Positions 33,730 to 46,480 of a stretch of DNA of 64,000 bases are shown piece after piece; position 1 is the stretch's first letter, and every line of letters starts with the position of its first letter. The notes beneath the pieces were generated by a model that made no database searches, was not told where the DNA came from, and saw nothing but the letters and a program-made list of their open reading frames with translations. The translations under genes were made by a program, and so were the position numbers. Source of the stretch: Mytilus galloprovincialis (Eukaryota; Mollusca; Bivalvia; Mytilida; Mytilidae); the NCBI RefSeq assembly GCF_965363235.1, contig NC_134843.1, positions 51,641,535 to 51,705,534 of the forward strand. Reading direction: 5' to 3'.

Positions 33730-35930
33730 TAACTCCAATTGAGGCCGCATCAACTCATTGAAAAAAGTGTCAAACCTTTACCAGAATAATATAGTCGTCA
33801 AACTTGTTATGCTTCAAACGAAATCAGCAGAAATACCAACAGTTCATGGCAATGGGCTAATGATTAATGACAAGATGAGATTATTTGTACTTTAAACTGG
33901 GCACTTGTTACAGGCGTAAGAATAAGTAATTTTGATTTTCGCATTATGATGTTAGTTTTAAACACTACTAATATACAATTTGTACTTCAGCCAAAATATC
34001 ATGTTTCAGGAATATATCATATCTGTCACAACTTTTTAACAATCCATGATTCTTAAATCTCCTATTCACATATAGCATGATTCTTAAAACTCCTATTCAC
34101 ATATACCTTATGAATAGATTGGTTTTGAAGTTGCCGAATAGAAATGGAATCTGGAATTGGAATGGAATGGAAATGGCATTTTTTTTTTATACAAAAACAA
34201 TGGTTGTTTAAGCGTAATATGGTAAGGAAACACCATTTTCATGAACTGAAGATTATTTTTAGAATCTATCATGTATTGTGAATAAGATAAGTTAATGAGA
34301 TTTCAGCAGATGACCTTTCATTCTGATTCAAATATTTTGGCAATCTTTATATTGAGTAAGGAGACCTTGGTTAGATGTAAATAACTTAAAAAGAATCGAG
34401 TGACAGGCAGGCAATGAGTCTACTCTACCTCTACTGGTCTGTTAGCGTATAATTTATGTTTTTATACTGCTTATACACTGTTTTTGTTCATGAGACCATC
34501 CTAATAAGAATGGCTTTAAAGCACTCGTACGAGATATGATGACATTGCATTTTAAGTGCTGGAAACATTTGAAATGATAATGTAGCCAAGGAAAACGTTT
34601 GAGCAACACAAACCCCTACACAAACCGAGAGTGAATTTAGGGAAGGTGCTCCAGAAGGGTCAGCAGTTCCTTTGTCACTAATGGCACCCGTCGTATTGCT
34701 CTTGTTTAAAAATATTACTTCTATAATGTTAAAAGAATTCTAACACTGGCGGATTGATAAATGTTTCTTTACTAGTCTTTTGTTAACGAAACGCAAAAAT
34801 GTCAGAAAGCTTTATATGGTAAACATCATTTCTCCAAAATGCAAAGTCATGCATTCCACTTGCATTTCAAGTAAGTCATGTTAGTAACAGTTTTAAGGTA
34901 ATTAAATTAAACTATTTTTCTCATAGGTTTGATATATGATTGTCATAAACCCTTATAAAACGTTTTTGGTTTTTTTTTCAAACCATTAGAATCACAAAGT
35001 TATAATCAAGTAAACCCTCGATGTACTTTTATTCTCTAGAATTGCTTACAGTCGACTGAATTTGAACGTTTGAAATGAAAAAAGTTTTCCAAGACGATGG
35101 AAAATCTAGAATGTTCAAATGGATGACTTTATCATTTTGGAAAATAGATGCGGGAGATTCAAAAGGGGCATCTGAAATAATTACAAGTCGACGACAAACT
35201 TATAACGCAACGGCAAAATCAATTCAGGTCCAAAAGACAATTTACAAATCAAAACAAATTACATGTAGAATACTTTGAACTGAGCAACACGAACCCAACC
35301 AAAAACTGGGCATGAAACTCTTGATTTAATTTCATTCTTGTTAGCAGCAACCGTGTACCATAGAAATCCAATCCATAGAATATCGTTTCTATTGCAAAAT
35401 AAAATTCGACAGAAAATATAGATATCAGCAAAGGTGTCTCAGTTTGTATATTCTCTTTTCGGCGGCCATTTTGATATTTTCCATCATTTTTAGAAATATT
35501 AAAGAGTTTAGTTTAACCTCACGACTTATTAGAAATGTTGCATAACATTTTAACTGCTTTTAAAAGATTTGGTTAGTATATTATTTGCATTGTACTATAC
35601 TTAGCTGTGTAATTCAAACTTATTAAATGCCATCTTGAAAATTGTCGCAACATTGAATGTAACATAGTGGGTTTATAGCTTTAATTGACTACCAGGCATA
35701 TGTCTTCAAATATTCATAGTTTCATTATTCTTTCATCACCAAGCCCACAATTCTTCTCAAAATATGCACGAATAACCTTGACTATAAGATTGCGATAAAA
35801 TTAAATATGTCTTCTGTTCTGATTAGTGTATTGAAACAAACAGTATAATCATCTTTCGCTTGCTACTTTTCTCTGTCTTTCATCAACGGGACGGCAGTTC
35901 AATCCCTGTAGAAAAAGAATAACAAATATA
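33730..35930. other. Intergenic, with a diverged PLE-tail scrap
   Basis: Around 34605..34715 the reverse of the PLE tail is recognisable (GGTGCTCCAGAAGGGTCAGC, ATGGCACCCGTCGTATTGCT). Around 35280..35310 there is another short piece (GAGCAACACGAACCCAACCA). Nothing else is recognised. Confidence 0.45.
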
Positions 35931-38190
35931 ATTAAAAAGTCAATTGTTCATGAACAATTGAAAGGTATTTCCTTCTTATTTAAAAAATATATGGTTTCTA
36001 AGGACTTTTATGTTCATAACAAGTGATTGCTAAGGACAAAAATCATTCCTAAGGATAAAAATATTACTACTAGTATTAAAAATGTTATATGTACTATTCA
36101 TAGTATTTAAAGTTAAACAAATAAGTGATTGCTAAGGACTTAAATGTCGTTGTTAGGGACAAAAATGTCATTTCCAGTATTAAAAATTTCATATTTATAT
36201 TATTCATAGCCTTCTAAGTTCAAAAATATATGGTTGTTAAGGTGTTTTATGTCGTTTCTAGGGATCTTGACCTCTGACCTTGACCTACTTTTATAGATCT
36301 TATTATCCTGAACATTTTTGCAATTCAAAGGTTTTTTCTATCTCTAACTTCTTTTGAGTTATAAGCGAAAAATCATCATTTCGGACCCGAAAAACAGTTT
36401 TCGTGCCCTAGGTCCATAATAGTTGGTCCAATAATATTGAACCCACATAACAAATGTAGATCTGGACAAGACACACATTTTCTCCGTTATATTTTATCAG
36501 CCATCTTTTTTGGTTATTGAGTAAATCCGAAAACAAGCTAAATCTAGGTCATGACCTTGACATTTGACCTTAGGTCAGTTTTCTTAGTCACGTAAATTGA
36601 TGGTCATTGGTGAAGATCCTAGGTGGCTATAACTTACGGTTCCTGAGTTTTAATGGCCAACCGACATCGGTTATTTTTCGAAGGGGCATAACACTACCAA
36701 TGAATCGTTGGATCTTTTCGATCCATATGTAACGAAGAACCAGGGTCTGGTCCTGAACAAATTCCACCCTTTGTTTTTTTTTCTACCTATCATGGTTACG
36801 GAGTTAGAATGATAACAAGGTTTTATTTGTTAGGGGAGATAACTCATATGAAGGAAATGTAACGGGATCGTGCCCTCACCACAAGATAGCATTTGGTCAA
36901 CCAATACTAGATACCTAATATCATTTTAACATGTCGCGTACTTTTTTGGGAAATGTCGTTAACGTTTGACGGAAAGAATAATAATAATAATTAAAAACCA
37001 ATTGTTCAGAGAACCATTGATGGTCTTTCCACCAGTAATGATGTTTTTTATATGAAAATATTAAAATTTGGTTTTAAATGTCAATTTCAGCGTCAAATGA
37101 CAACTTATTGTACGCTGATTCCAAAAATATAATGTTTATATACAAAAAGATATAAATAAGGAAGATAATTTTCTACTTCCGGTTCAAAATATGTTACTTC
37201 CGTTACTGTCTCATCGATAACTTGACGCTGATTTCAAAAATATATGGTTTTACATACTTTTACAATAATTTATTACAAAAACTAGCTACTTCCGGTTTGC
37301 AAAAGGTCACTTCCGGTTAGCTTTTTTAACGTCATATTGCTTGCAACCTAATGCAAAAAGTCTAATAGCTTTAACATGAATACATATGAGATAAAAGCAA
37401 AGGTCAAAATCTTGAATGTTAAATTAACATATGACCTTGAGCTCAATTTCAAGGTCATAAACCAAGGACCTCAAATCAAAAGACTCTAGGTCTTTACTTT
37501 ATATTGTTAATGAGTTATATTACCATACGACTGATAATAGATATAAAAGGGGGGAAAACTAACATCAAATGAATACGTACCCTTTTGACTAAAACTTACG
37601 TGTAACTACATGTCGCGAATAACAATTGTGTGAAAATATTTTGTTGATATGTTATAAGATTTCTGAAAATGAGCAATAACAAGCCAAAGTCAAAATTTTG
37701 AACATGACCTTGACCTTTGACCTTGACCTCATTTTCATTTTTTTTAACCAAGGACCTCAAATGAAAAGACCCTAGGCCTATGTTACTTATCGTTTACCAG
37801 TTAGAAATGCAAATCAGTTATATCATATACAAAAGGGGAGATAACTCTCATATGGAGTCACCGGATAGCTTCGACTAAAATTATTCATTTTATCCTGGGG
37901 ATATAACAAGCAATTTGGTAAAATAAATTTGTCGGTTTCTTATACGGTTGCGACATATAAGTGATAACAAGAAAAACAGTGTTCGGGGAGATAACTCTTA
38001 CATGGAAAAGATTTTTGTTACGCGGTGTCAGTTCCAAAAGCGTATTAACTCTTCGATATCATATACAAAATATCTAAGTGACAACTTGTGAAACAAAAAC
38101 TTAGCGAAGGAAAGAAAATTAGGCGGAAGAAAAAAAAATAATAATCAGAAGAAAACCAATAGGTCTTTCCACGGAAAAGTGGAAAGACCT
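35931..38190 (+). repeat. 2.26-kb repeat, unit 1 of a tandem pair
   Basis: It opens with a perfect 20-bp palindrome CAATTGTTCATGAACAATTG (35941..35960) followed by AAAGGTATTTCC, and closes with a hairpin AGGTCTTTCCAC/GTGGAAAGACCT (38161..38190). Inside are (AAT)n at about 36987, a second start-like block (CAATTGTTCAGAGAACCATT, then GATGGTCTTTCC at 37025) and clusters of TGACCT. It therefore consists of two related sub-units. No protein is coded. Confidence 0.75.
37705..37730 (-). promoter_or_regulatory. Cluster of four nuclear-receptor half-sites
   Basis: Four AGGTCA half-sites on the minus strand, spaced 0, 1 and 0 bp (plus strand TGACCT at 37705, 37711, 37718 and 37724). The central pair is a perfect DR1. 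Repeat-derived; no target gene is identified. Confidence 0.45.
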
Positions 38191-38435
38191 AATTAAAATG
38201 TCATTTGTTTTTGAACAATTGAGAGGTCTTTCCTTTTGTAACGTAAAATACATGTTCAAATAGACGTAGAATGTATTGAAAATTTCTTACACAGGTTATG
38301 CCCCTTACAGAAAGGTCAAATCTCTTCGGTCAAATGTAAAAAAAGTTGCGCCTCATCCACCTCAACGTTTTTCTCTATTTACTATTTCTAAGTACTAAGT
38401 ACAATCGTTTTTGAGACATCGACTAAAACGTTGTA

Positions 38436-38454
38436 AGGTCAAAGGTCAAGGTCA
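38436..38454 (+). promoter_or_regulatory. Three AGGTCA half-sites (DR1 then DR0)
   Basis: AGGTCA at 38436, 38443 and 38449, on the plus strand. The DR1 AGGTCAAAGGTCA is the consensus bound by RXR/HNF4/COUP-type receptors. Function is not shown. Confidence 0.4.
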
Positions 38455-38528
38455 ACCTTAAAAATCTTTAAAACACACTGAAAATCCTTTAAATAAGGTC
38501 AAAAACACATAATTCGCTATATGGGACA

Positions 38529-38555
38529 TGACCTTGACCTTTGACCTTTTGACCT
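38529..38555 (-). promoter_or_regulatory. Four TGACCT half-sites
   Basis: TGACCT at 38529, 38535, 38542 and 38550, spaced 0, 1 and 2 bp. Within repeat unit 2. Confidence 0.4.
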
Positions 38556-39228
38556 TTGTCAATGTCATTAGTCCCCAATGTCATTGCTGAAGACCCAATG
38601 GGTCTAGGACCTTTGGTTATATAGTAAAAGCTGATTTTCTCTTTTCAGAAACCTAAAACAGGGGTTATATCCCTTACAGAAAGGTCAAAATGTAACAAAG
38701 TTGCGCATTATTGACCCAAACATTTTCCACTATACAACACTTCTGAAAGTATTAAGGTTGCTGAGATTATCCCATAACAAGGTGTTAGGTCAAAGGTCAA
38801 AGTCAACATACACATTTGACCTTGAGGTATTTTTCAAAGTCACATGAATTGATGATGAATGGTGAAGGTCCTAGGTGTCCACGACTTATGGTTTCTGAGT
38901 TTTGGTGGCCAACCGACACCGGTTAATTTTAATTGGGGCATAACCCTACCAATGAGTCGTTGAATCTTTTCGATCCAACTGTAACGAAGAACCAGGGTCT
39001 GGTCCTGAACAAATTTTACCCTTCGTTTTTTTCTACCTATTACGGTTACGGTGTTGGAACGATAACAAGGTTTTTGGGTTTCGGAGGGATTACTCCGAAC
39101 CGACAAATTAACTCGACTCACAGGGTGTTTTCCGGATAGGTATTCATGACACCGATACAAAGTGTGAACATGAAAGCTACACGTCTTACGGTTAAGGCTG
39201 CTAACTTCGTCAAAGTTTGGCGGAAAAA

Positions 39229-39259
<31 letters not shown>

Positions 39260-39971
39260 TAAAAACCAATTGTTCAGAGAACCATTGATGGTCTTTCCAC
39301 CAGTAAGGATCTTTTTTATATGAAAATATTAAAATTCGGTTTTAAATGTCAATTTTAGCGTCAAATGACAGCTTATTGGACGCTGATTCCAAAAATATAT
39401 GGTTTCTATACAAAAAGATATACATAAGGGATATCATTTTTTACTTCCGGTTTAAAAAATGTTATTTCCGGTATGTTTTGATAGTTTACGTGACACTGAT
39501 TCCAAAAATAGATGGTTCTATATACTTTTACATTAAATTAGTACAAAAAATGACTACTTCCGGTTTACAAAAGGTCACTTCCGGTTGGCTTTTTCAAGGT
39601 CACATTGCTTGCAACCTTTTGCCAAAATTCCCATGGCTTTATCATGTATATATAAGAGGAAAAAGCAAAGGTCAAAATCTAGAACGTTAAATTTACCTAT
39701 GACCTTGACCTCAATTTCAAGGTCATCAACCAAGGACCTCAAATCAAAAGACTGTAGGCCTCTACTTTATATTGTTAATGAGTTATATTACCATACAACT
39801 AATATTAGATATAAAAGGGGGCAAAACTCGCATTAAATGTTACGTACCCTTTTAAGTAAAATTTACATGTTACGACATGTCGCAACTAACAATTGTGTGA
39901 AAATATTTTGTCGATATCTTGTATGATTTCTGAAAATAAGAGATAACAAGCCAAAATCAAAAACTTGAACA

Positions 39972-39996
39972 TGACCTTGACCTTTGACCTTGACCT
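39972..39996 (-). promoter_or_regulatory. Cluster of four half-sites, copy of 37705..37730
   Basis: TGACCT at 39972, 39978, 39985 and 39991: the same 0-1-0 spacing as in unit 1, retained while nearby bases have drifted. Confidence 0.45.
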
Positions 39997-40450
39997 CATT
40001 TTCATACTTTTTGAGCAAGGGCCTCAAATCAAAAGACCCTAGGCCTCTATCACTTATGGTTTTCCAGTAACAAATTTATTTCACTTATTTCAATACAAAA
40101 GGGGAAATTACTCTCATATGGGGTCTTCGTAAAGCTTCGGTCAAAATAAAACGTAACATCGTGAGGATATAACGAGCAATTTGGAAAAATAAATTTGTCG
40201 CTTTCTTTTACGGTTGCGGAGGAGATCTGATAACAAGAAAAACAGTGTTTGGGGAGATAACTCTTACAAAGAAAAGTGTTCGGTTAAACAGGGTGAGTTT
40301 CAAAAGCGTATAGACTGTATGATCTCATATACAAAAAAACTAAGCGACATCTTTTGAAACATTTTTACACCGCAAGAAAAAAATTAGGCGGAAGAAAAAA
40401 AAATAATCAGAACAAAATCAATAGGTCTTTCCACACGAAAGGTGGAAAGA

Positions 40451-40575
40451 CCTAATAATTATAATAAACAGAAGAAATACAGTAAGGTCTTTCCCTTTTG
40501 AAAAAGGAAAGACCTTAATAATCAGAAGAAATACAGTAAGGTCTTTCCTTATAGAAAAAGGAAAGACCTTAATAA
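40451..40575. repeat. Two extra AGGTCTTTCC hairpins
   Basis: Two near-identical pieces, each CAGAAGAAATACAGTAAGG then a hairpin of AAGGTCTTTCC with GGAAAGACCTT, at 40482..40514 and 40538..40571. They repeat the hairpin that ends both 2.26-kb units, so they are probably minimal end fragments of the same element. Confidence 0.65.
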
Positions 40576-41599
40576 ATCTTCATATATTTTATTCTCAATG
40601 AAGTATTTCGATTCAATATTTGACTTTGATCACGTGTCTAGGGTTTAGTATTCAACGAGTAGGGGGAATTTTTTTTCATAAAAAATGAAAATTTATTTGA
40701 TAATCATAAGATAAAGATATATTAATTATCGATTATCCCTTTCTACCAATGTGAGAATCTATATAAAAACAGCAAGTAATGAGACTGTATAAAATTGTAT
40801 AAACACAATGTAAATGAATGCAAAAGATGTTACAAAAACATGAACATTAAATACATGAAGTGGTTGAAAAACCGCGAAATTAGTCTGCATATAATATTAC
40901 ATTTCTTGTTACCATACAACAAAACAAAGAAATATGCTGCATACAGTTAAATGCCATGTTGCATTGTATCAACACCATGAAAAGGGACTGCATAAAATTT
41001 CATGGAAAAAAGACGAAAAAGGACGAAAAGACGAACCAAAACACTAAACAGAAATCTAAAGACAAGACTCACCTAAATCTGAGGGTGATCTTAAATGCTC
41101 CGGATTATTCAACAGATATTGATTCACCAGTACAAACAATTACTCATTGTAAGTTATAAAATGTAAATATTAGTCGCACTTAATGATTGCACAATGAAGA
41201 CAAACACGACGGGTTTATGGCTATGATTATTAGACGATTGAAAGTCCTTACCTTATAAAAGTCATCAAAAATAGTTGCGACAATTTTATTTTTATTTTGT
41301 TTTTCTTTATTATAACTTCTAAAATTGAGCTTTTTAAAAGGGTAAATTAGAGGCCGGTTAAAATGTATTAGACATTTATTGTCTAAATAATGTCATAACT
41401 TACATGTAGGATATTTAAAATAAATCTGTAATTAATAACGTTGAAGTAAATATCAATATGGATAATATTAATCCTACCAATTTTATATCAAAGGACAAAA
41501 GTTTGCTGGCCGTAAGAAAAGTAATAAACAATAGAAATATGAAAATGAGAACGGTCTTTGTTTTGCATATTTTTTTCTTGTGATGTGCCGTTACACGAC
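40576..41599. other. Intergenic, possible old PLE-tail piece near 41060..41120
   Basis: A short stretch (GAGGGTGATCTTAAATGCTC) resembles the PLE tail reversed. Otherwise AT-rich with nothing recognised. Confidence 0.35.
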
Positions 41600-41946
41600 T
41601 GTACCAGGTTAGAGAATGGGTTTGGCGCCAATAAACTAGTTTAACCCCACCACATGTTGTATTTACATGTCCCAAGTCAAGAGCCGATAAGTCGGTGGTT
41701 GTCGTTTGTTGCTGTGTATCATATAGTTTTTCGTACATTATTTTGTAAATAAATAAGGCCGTTAGTCTTTTCATTTGAATTGTTTTGTTTTTGTCCTTTC
41801 GTGGCCTTTAACAGCTGAATATTTCTTGTGGGTTTTGCTTATTGTGAAAGGCCATATGGTGATCTTTAGTTGTTAATTTCTGTGTCATTTGGTCTCTTGT
41901 GGAGAGCTGTCTCATTGGTAATGATACCACATCTACTTATTTTTAC
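41600..41946 (-). repeat. Dispersed repeat A, reverse copy
   Basis: Reverse complement of the 25186 family: ACATGTCCCAAGTCAAGAGC, TAAGGCCGTTAGTCTTTTCA, GGTCTCTTGTGGAGAGCTGT and ATACCACATCTACTT. It ends about 20 bp from the last exon of the C-type lectin pseudogene. Confidence 0.65.
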
Positions 41947-41967
41947 ATTATATGAAAATAAACTTAC

Positions 41968-44048
41968 ATGTGAACACTCACATATATACCCCTAGGTTGC
42001 ACGGAGCATCTTTCCACTCATAATGATGGTGTGACCAAAAATGACCACAATCTTCACGATTGTTATAATCGTCCGGTTGATTAGGACTCCAGTTGGATAA
42101 ACCAACAGACGAGCCATCGACCCAGTCTCCTTTCTTTAAGTCTGTCATCCCCATCCAAGAGCCATTATAGAATTTAGCCGACTCTGTGTTCAACAATAGT
42201 AAAATTTGTCAGTTTATTAAGGTGCAATTTTTTATGCAAATCAAAATTAACTCACGAGTAATATATATACGCAAAGATATCAATGACAAAATACTTTTAT
42301 TATTTATTGTCCATATAACCAGATTGTCAAACAAACGTTTTCATAATGGAATAACATCACAATTTTAAATAATGGATTTCGGAATTGTTTTTTTTTGTCA
42401 ATAAATTTTGAATTTAAAAAAATAGGAAAAAATTCTAAACCCAAAAATTTGACTTAACTCTTAAACTTGTTTTTACATTTGTTTTTGGTATTAAAATAGC
42501 CAAATAAAAACAATCCTGGGTGACGTATTTGTGTATTGTTTGGTATGTTTATAACTTATAAAAAAGTTATAAAATCCTATGTAAATTTAACGAAGTATTT
42601 GTTGACACCGTATTTGTTGACAACGTATACTACTTTTAATCGCTATTGCAAGACACAATAACTGTTGATTTGAAGTTTAGTGTTATTCTGAAATTTAGTT
42701 TCCCACACTATTTTCTATTCTGTAATTTTGTTTCATACAGCTTTGTTCTAAAAATGAAATAGTGTCAATTTGTTTTATCATAGTATCTAACATACTTACT
42801 AGTAAGCATATCAACCACCCATGAGTTCTCTGCTGAGTCAGTTATCTTCACAAGGTAGCCACCTATATTTGTACATTGTTTCTGAAAAAAAAAAACAGAA
42901 GTATAACGTTATACTCAATAGCAAAGCCTGAACATCGTTAACTTTAAATTTCTTCTAATGACCTTTCAGACAACTCATTTAATTTATGCATCTAATAACC
43001 ATTTATGAAGTATTTATTACTTTGCAAGCTACAATCGACTGAAAATTGATCAACAAAATGACAACTATTGCATTATGATAGCTGGAAGTAATTATGGTTT
43101 ACTTAGAGTGAAATATATTATGCTCTTTGATCGTGTTAATATACCGGAAATCTTTCACTATTTAGCAAGTATTCTTACAAGTGGTAATTTCGTTTTATCA
43201 AAACTTCTTAAACATCTTCAGATTTTAGAATTTTCATTATACATGATGGTCTTTAGTTGTGTGATCTGGATCGAGTAGTTTCAATACAGAAATATTGATC
43301 CATCACTTAATGAATGATTGAATAAGTCTTGACAAAGTTCTATTTTACAATTGCAAGGACATTTTTGAATAAATAAAGAGGTGACCTACTTCAGCATCAT
43401 GTCATGTTTTACTATCAGGCGAAAAAAGTAACAGTGATCTTTGTATTTCTTCCAACCGTCTGGACATTTGATTTCATTAGCACCGCACTCACAAGAATTG
43501 TCTGTTTAAATAAATATGATAAGTGCTGTACAAAGATCTGTGATTCGATGTAAAAATTATCAATGCATACTAGATAATTAAAAACTTTCAAACTATTTAT
43601 TTGGGTACAAAATGTATTCAATTTCGACAGTTCCAAAAAGTATTAAAGTGATTTTGACAAAATTAAAACACACCAAAAACCCTTTTTAACAACGTTAACA
43701 TACAAGTCTCTCCCAACTCACTAACCAAAAAAGGAATGATAAACAGAATCAAAAATAAAAATACAAGTATATCAGGTTATTTTCTGCAATGTTCTTCCAT
43801 TTTGAAGCTTTATTGTTTTTGTAATTTTGTCAGGTTTCAAAAGATAGAAAATATAATATACGTTTACCGTTTATCCTGTTTTCTAATGATTCAAGTAAAG
43901 ATTGCATAGCCGTAGACATAGACTGTATTTTAGATATCATCGTTTTCTCTTTGGATCTGTCACATGTGATTGTCTCGATTATAGAAATACAACATGCAAC
44001 CAGAATTACAGAAAGGAACAACCTGTAAAAACTAATCATTTCTAACAT
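41968..44048 (-). pseudogene. Secreted C-type lectin gene, four exons, with three lesions
   Basis: Exons: 44048..43868, 43501..43390, 42881..42800, 42183..41968, all with GT..AG ends and compatible phases (1, 0, 1). Exon 1 gives a signal peptide (FYRLFLSVILVACC) and a short coiled-coil-like neck (SMSTAMQSLLESLENRIN). Exon 2 gives CECGANEIKCPDGWKKYKDHCYFF. Exon 3 gives CTNIGGYLVKITDSAENSWVVDML. Exon 4 gives WMGMTDLKKGDWVDGS, NQPDDYNN and YEWKDAPCNLG. QPD points to the galactose-type sugar site and WKD replaces the usual WND. Lesions: a missing T in the T-run after CYF, a TGA where the next frame expects Trp (SPDSKT-stop-HDAE), and an extra G in GGGG at the end that turns the expected C-N-L-G-Y-I-C-E into V-Y-M-stop and removes the last disulfide Cys. 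The two homopolymer changes could be assembly errors; the TGA is harder to explain so. Upstream ATGs at 44090 and 44039 are alternatives. Confidence 0.75.
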
Positions 44049-44049
44049 G

Positions 44050-45235
44050 TAAAATGATTGAAATTTTAAAAGTAACACTTGTATTGTCATTTGTTATATA
44101 CAATCTATCCTGAATTAAAATAACTACTGATGTATTCTGCGGCCATATACAAAATAAAGTACAAATAAAGAAAGTTTTGTTAGAGGCAGTCAATTTTTTT
44201 TTGTTATACGAGCAAGCCTGAGTTATACAAACAACTGAGTTTGCACTCATACCACATCTTCATATATCTATATATGTCACTCTAAATTGATCCGGACACA
44301 TATACATTTTTGTAGTAATTGTGTTCCAATTTTGACGTTATTTGTATTTGAACATGTACATGATGTACTCCGTCCCGATTTTTTTTTAATTCTGATTTAT
44401 TAAACGGCTTATTATTATTCTTTTGTTTCTAGTAAAGTACAAACATCGTCATTTTCGATTGATTCGTCAAATATTTTTGTTATAAGAGCTGGTCAAAGAT
44501 ATAAAAACTATTGATTTTTGGTGACTCTAAATTGATGCACACACACAAAAAAAAAAACAAAACAAAAAACGGTAATAATATGGGCATGAATTTCAATCGA
44601 CCATACACAAAATCAATCTAAGTCGCTGTAAACCAATATTGCTTTCATTTATCATTGTAATGGTAAGCAATTTATGTACTATGTGTCATTGCCATTGTTA
44701 ATCTATTTTGTTTGATAACCAAGCTTTGTCACAAATATGTCTTCATTTTAAAACAGATCAGAAGTCAAACATTTTATTGAAATAAATATACGACTTCAAG
44801 AATTTGATATTTATTGAAATTCATATAAGATGCTCGTTAGTAGGGTAGTCCATATAGTTGTCGATGTACAAATAGGCAGATAACGTAGAAATTTGTATTA
44901 CAAGTAAAGTTTTATCTTAGTGTTGAGCAGACCAAACAAAAGTTAAGGAGAAGTCATGTCCGGCTCAGACGGATTTGTTAAAAGCAAAATTAGTTTATTG
45001 CATTGCCGAACTGGTTTGGAAGTTAACTTTTAATATTAGCGGACCTGCATCAAGTTAACTTTTTCGACGTGAAAAACCTTGTCAGCCGTTATGATTCAAA
45101 TTTTTAAAATAATTCTTTTATTCTTGTTTTTCCTAATGTATTTTTGCCGTATAATAGAAGTTCTTGAGTCCTCCGTATAAAAGCATATTCAAGTTTTTCA
45201 AATCTTCTTAAATCCGCTTAAATATCAAATACTAG
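44050..45235. other. 5' flank of the C-type lectin, nothing recognised
   Basis: AT-rich DNA without supported exons or repeats. Confidence 0.4.
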
Positions 45236-45239
45236 TATT

Positions 45240-46480
45240 TAAAACTAGAGGCTCTAAAGAGACTGTGTCGCTCACCTTGGTCTATGTGCATATCAAACAA
45301 AGGACACTCTCCAACATTGTAGACGAGAATAGACTTCATGACAAAAATCTGTATTGTGTTGATCTTGTAATACTGAACATTTGTCTGTTTAGTTTCTCTC
45401 TATCTTCTTTAACTTTTGCTCAAAACACAAAAGAGGGTAAAAAAAATCCTCATTTAAGGGCAAGCACTCTTATGAAGAGTGACAGTCTACTAATTATATC
45501 GGCAAAATTTGACTTTTTAATAGATCTTGCCTTGCTGAGCATTTTTGTGATTTAAAGTGTCTATTTATCTATCACAATTAAAATCATATAAGGCATAATG
45601 GGAAAAAAATGTTTCTCTCTAAATATCATAGTTTTCAGGATAATAGGAAAAAATGAAAAAAAAATGGTAAAATTTGTCATGCATGGGCAATAACTCCTAG
45701 AAGAATTTGTCTAACAGTTTTGACGTATATGGGCAATAGGGAAGAGCTCATTATCTGAACATTTGTGCTCCTTTCAGATTTTCTCTATTTATAACAGTTC
45801 AAAAAATAATAGACAAAACTTGCATTTTACACCTATGTTCTATTTTAAGCCATGTCAGCCATGTTGGTTGGTAGGCCGGTTCACCGGAGATATTTTTTAA
45901 ACTAGACACCCGTATGGTGATTGTGGCCAAGTTTGGTTAAATTTGTCTCAGTTGTTTCAGAGGAGAAGGTTTTTGTAAAAGATTACAAAAAATTTACAAA
46001 AAATTCTTAAAAATTTACTATAAAGGGCAATAACTCCTTTAGGGTCATGTTGACTTATTTGTAGTTCTTCCTTTCCACAGTTTATCTCTATCAATGATAA
46101 TATTCAAGATAATAACCAAAAACTGCAAAATTTTCTTAAAATTATCAACTCAGGGGCAGCAACCCAACAACGAGTTGTTTGATTTGTCTGAAAATTTCTG
46201 GGCAGAAAGATCTTGCTACACCTGATAAACACTTTTACCCCATGTCAGATTTGCTCTAAATGCTTTGGTTTTCAGAGATATAAGCCAAAATCTACATTTT
46301 ACCCCTTTGTTCTTTTCTTAGCCATGTCGGCCATCTTGGTTGGCAGGACGGGTCATCAGACACATTTTTAAACTATATACCCCAATGATGATTGTGGCCA
46401 AGTTTGGTTAACTTTGGCCAAGTAGTTTCAGAGAAGAAGATTTTTGTAAAAGTTAACGACGGACGCATTGTGATTAGAAA
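45240..46480 (+). repeat. Dispersed bivalve-type repeat D, about 1.2 kb
   Basis: It starts near AGGCTCTAAAGAGACTGTGT then CGCTCACCTTGGTCTATGTG and ends near GTTAACGACGGACGC. Inside, TATAAAGGGCAATAACTCCT and GTGGCCAAGTTTGGTTAA recur at 45690-46060 and 45927-46420, so it is internally repetitive. I recognise the type from bivalve sequence; no transposase is visible. Confidence 0.55.

Larger units (their letters stand above)
38191..40450 (+). repeat. 2.26-kb repeat, unit 2 of a tandem pair
   Basis: Same order of blocks as unit 1, exactly 2260 bp further on: TTGAACAATTGAGAGGTCTT at the start, AACGAAGAACCAGGGTCTGG in the middle, (AAT)n at about 39230, CAATTGTTCAGAGAACCATT at 39265, TTCCACCAGTAAGGATC, and a closing AGGTCTTTCCAC hairpin at about 40425..40453. 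The open frames inside are accidental. Confidence 0.75.

Noticed and set aside
38161..38190. Rho-independent terminator
   Set aside because: A hairpin with a short A/T flank, but the window is eukaryotic and the hairpin is a repeated element end.
38840..39836. Four overlapping open frames of 68 to 114 codons
   Set aside because: They lie in the tandem 2.26-kb repeat, are not preserved in unit 1 and match no family.
43075..43278. 67-codon open frame between lectin exons
   Set aside because: It is in an intron on the opposite strand and has no recognisable motif.
45265..45555. 96-codon open frame
   Set aside because: It lies at the start of dispersed repeat D, with no domain and no splice support.
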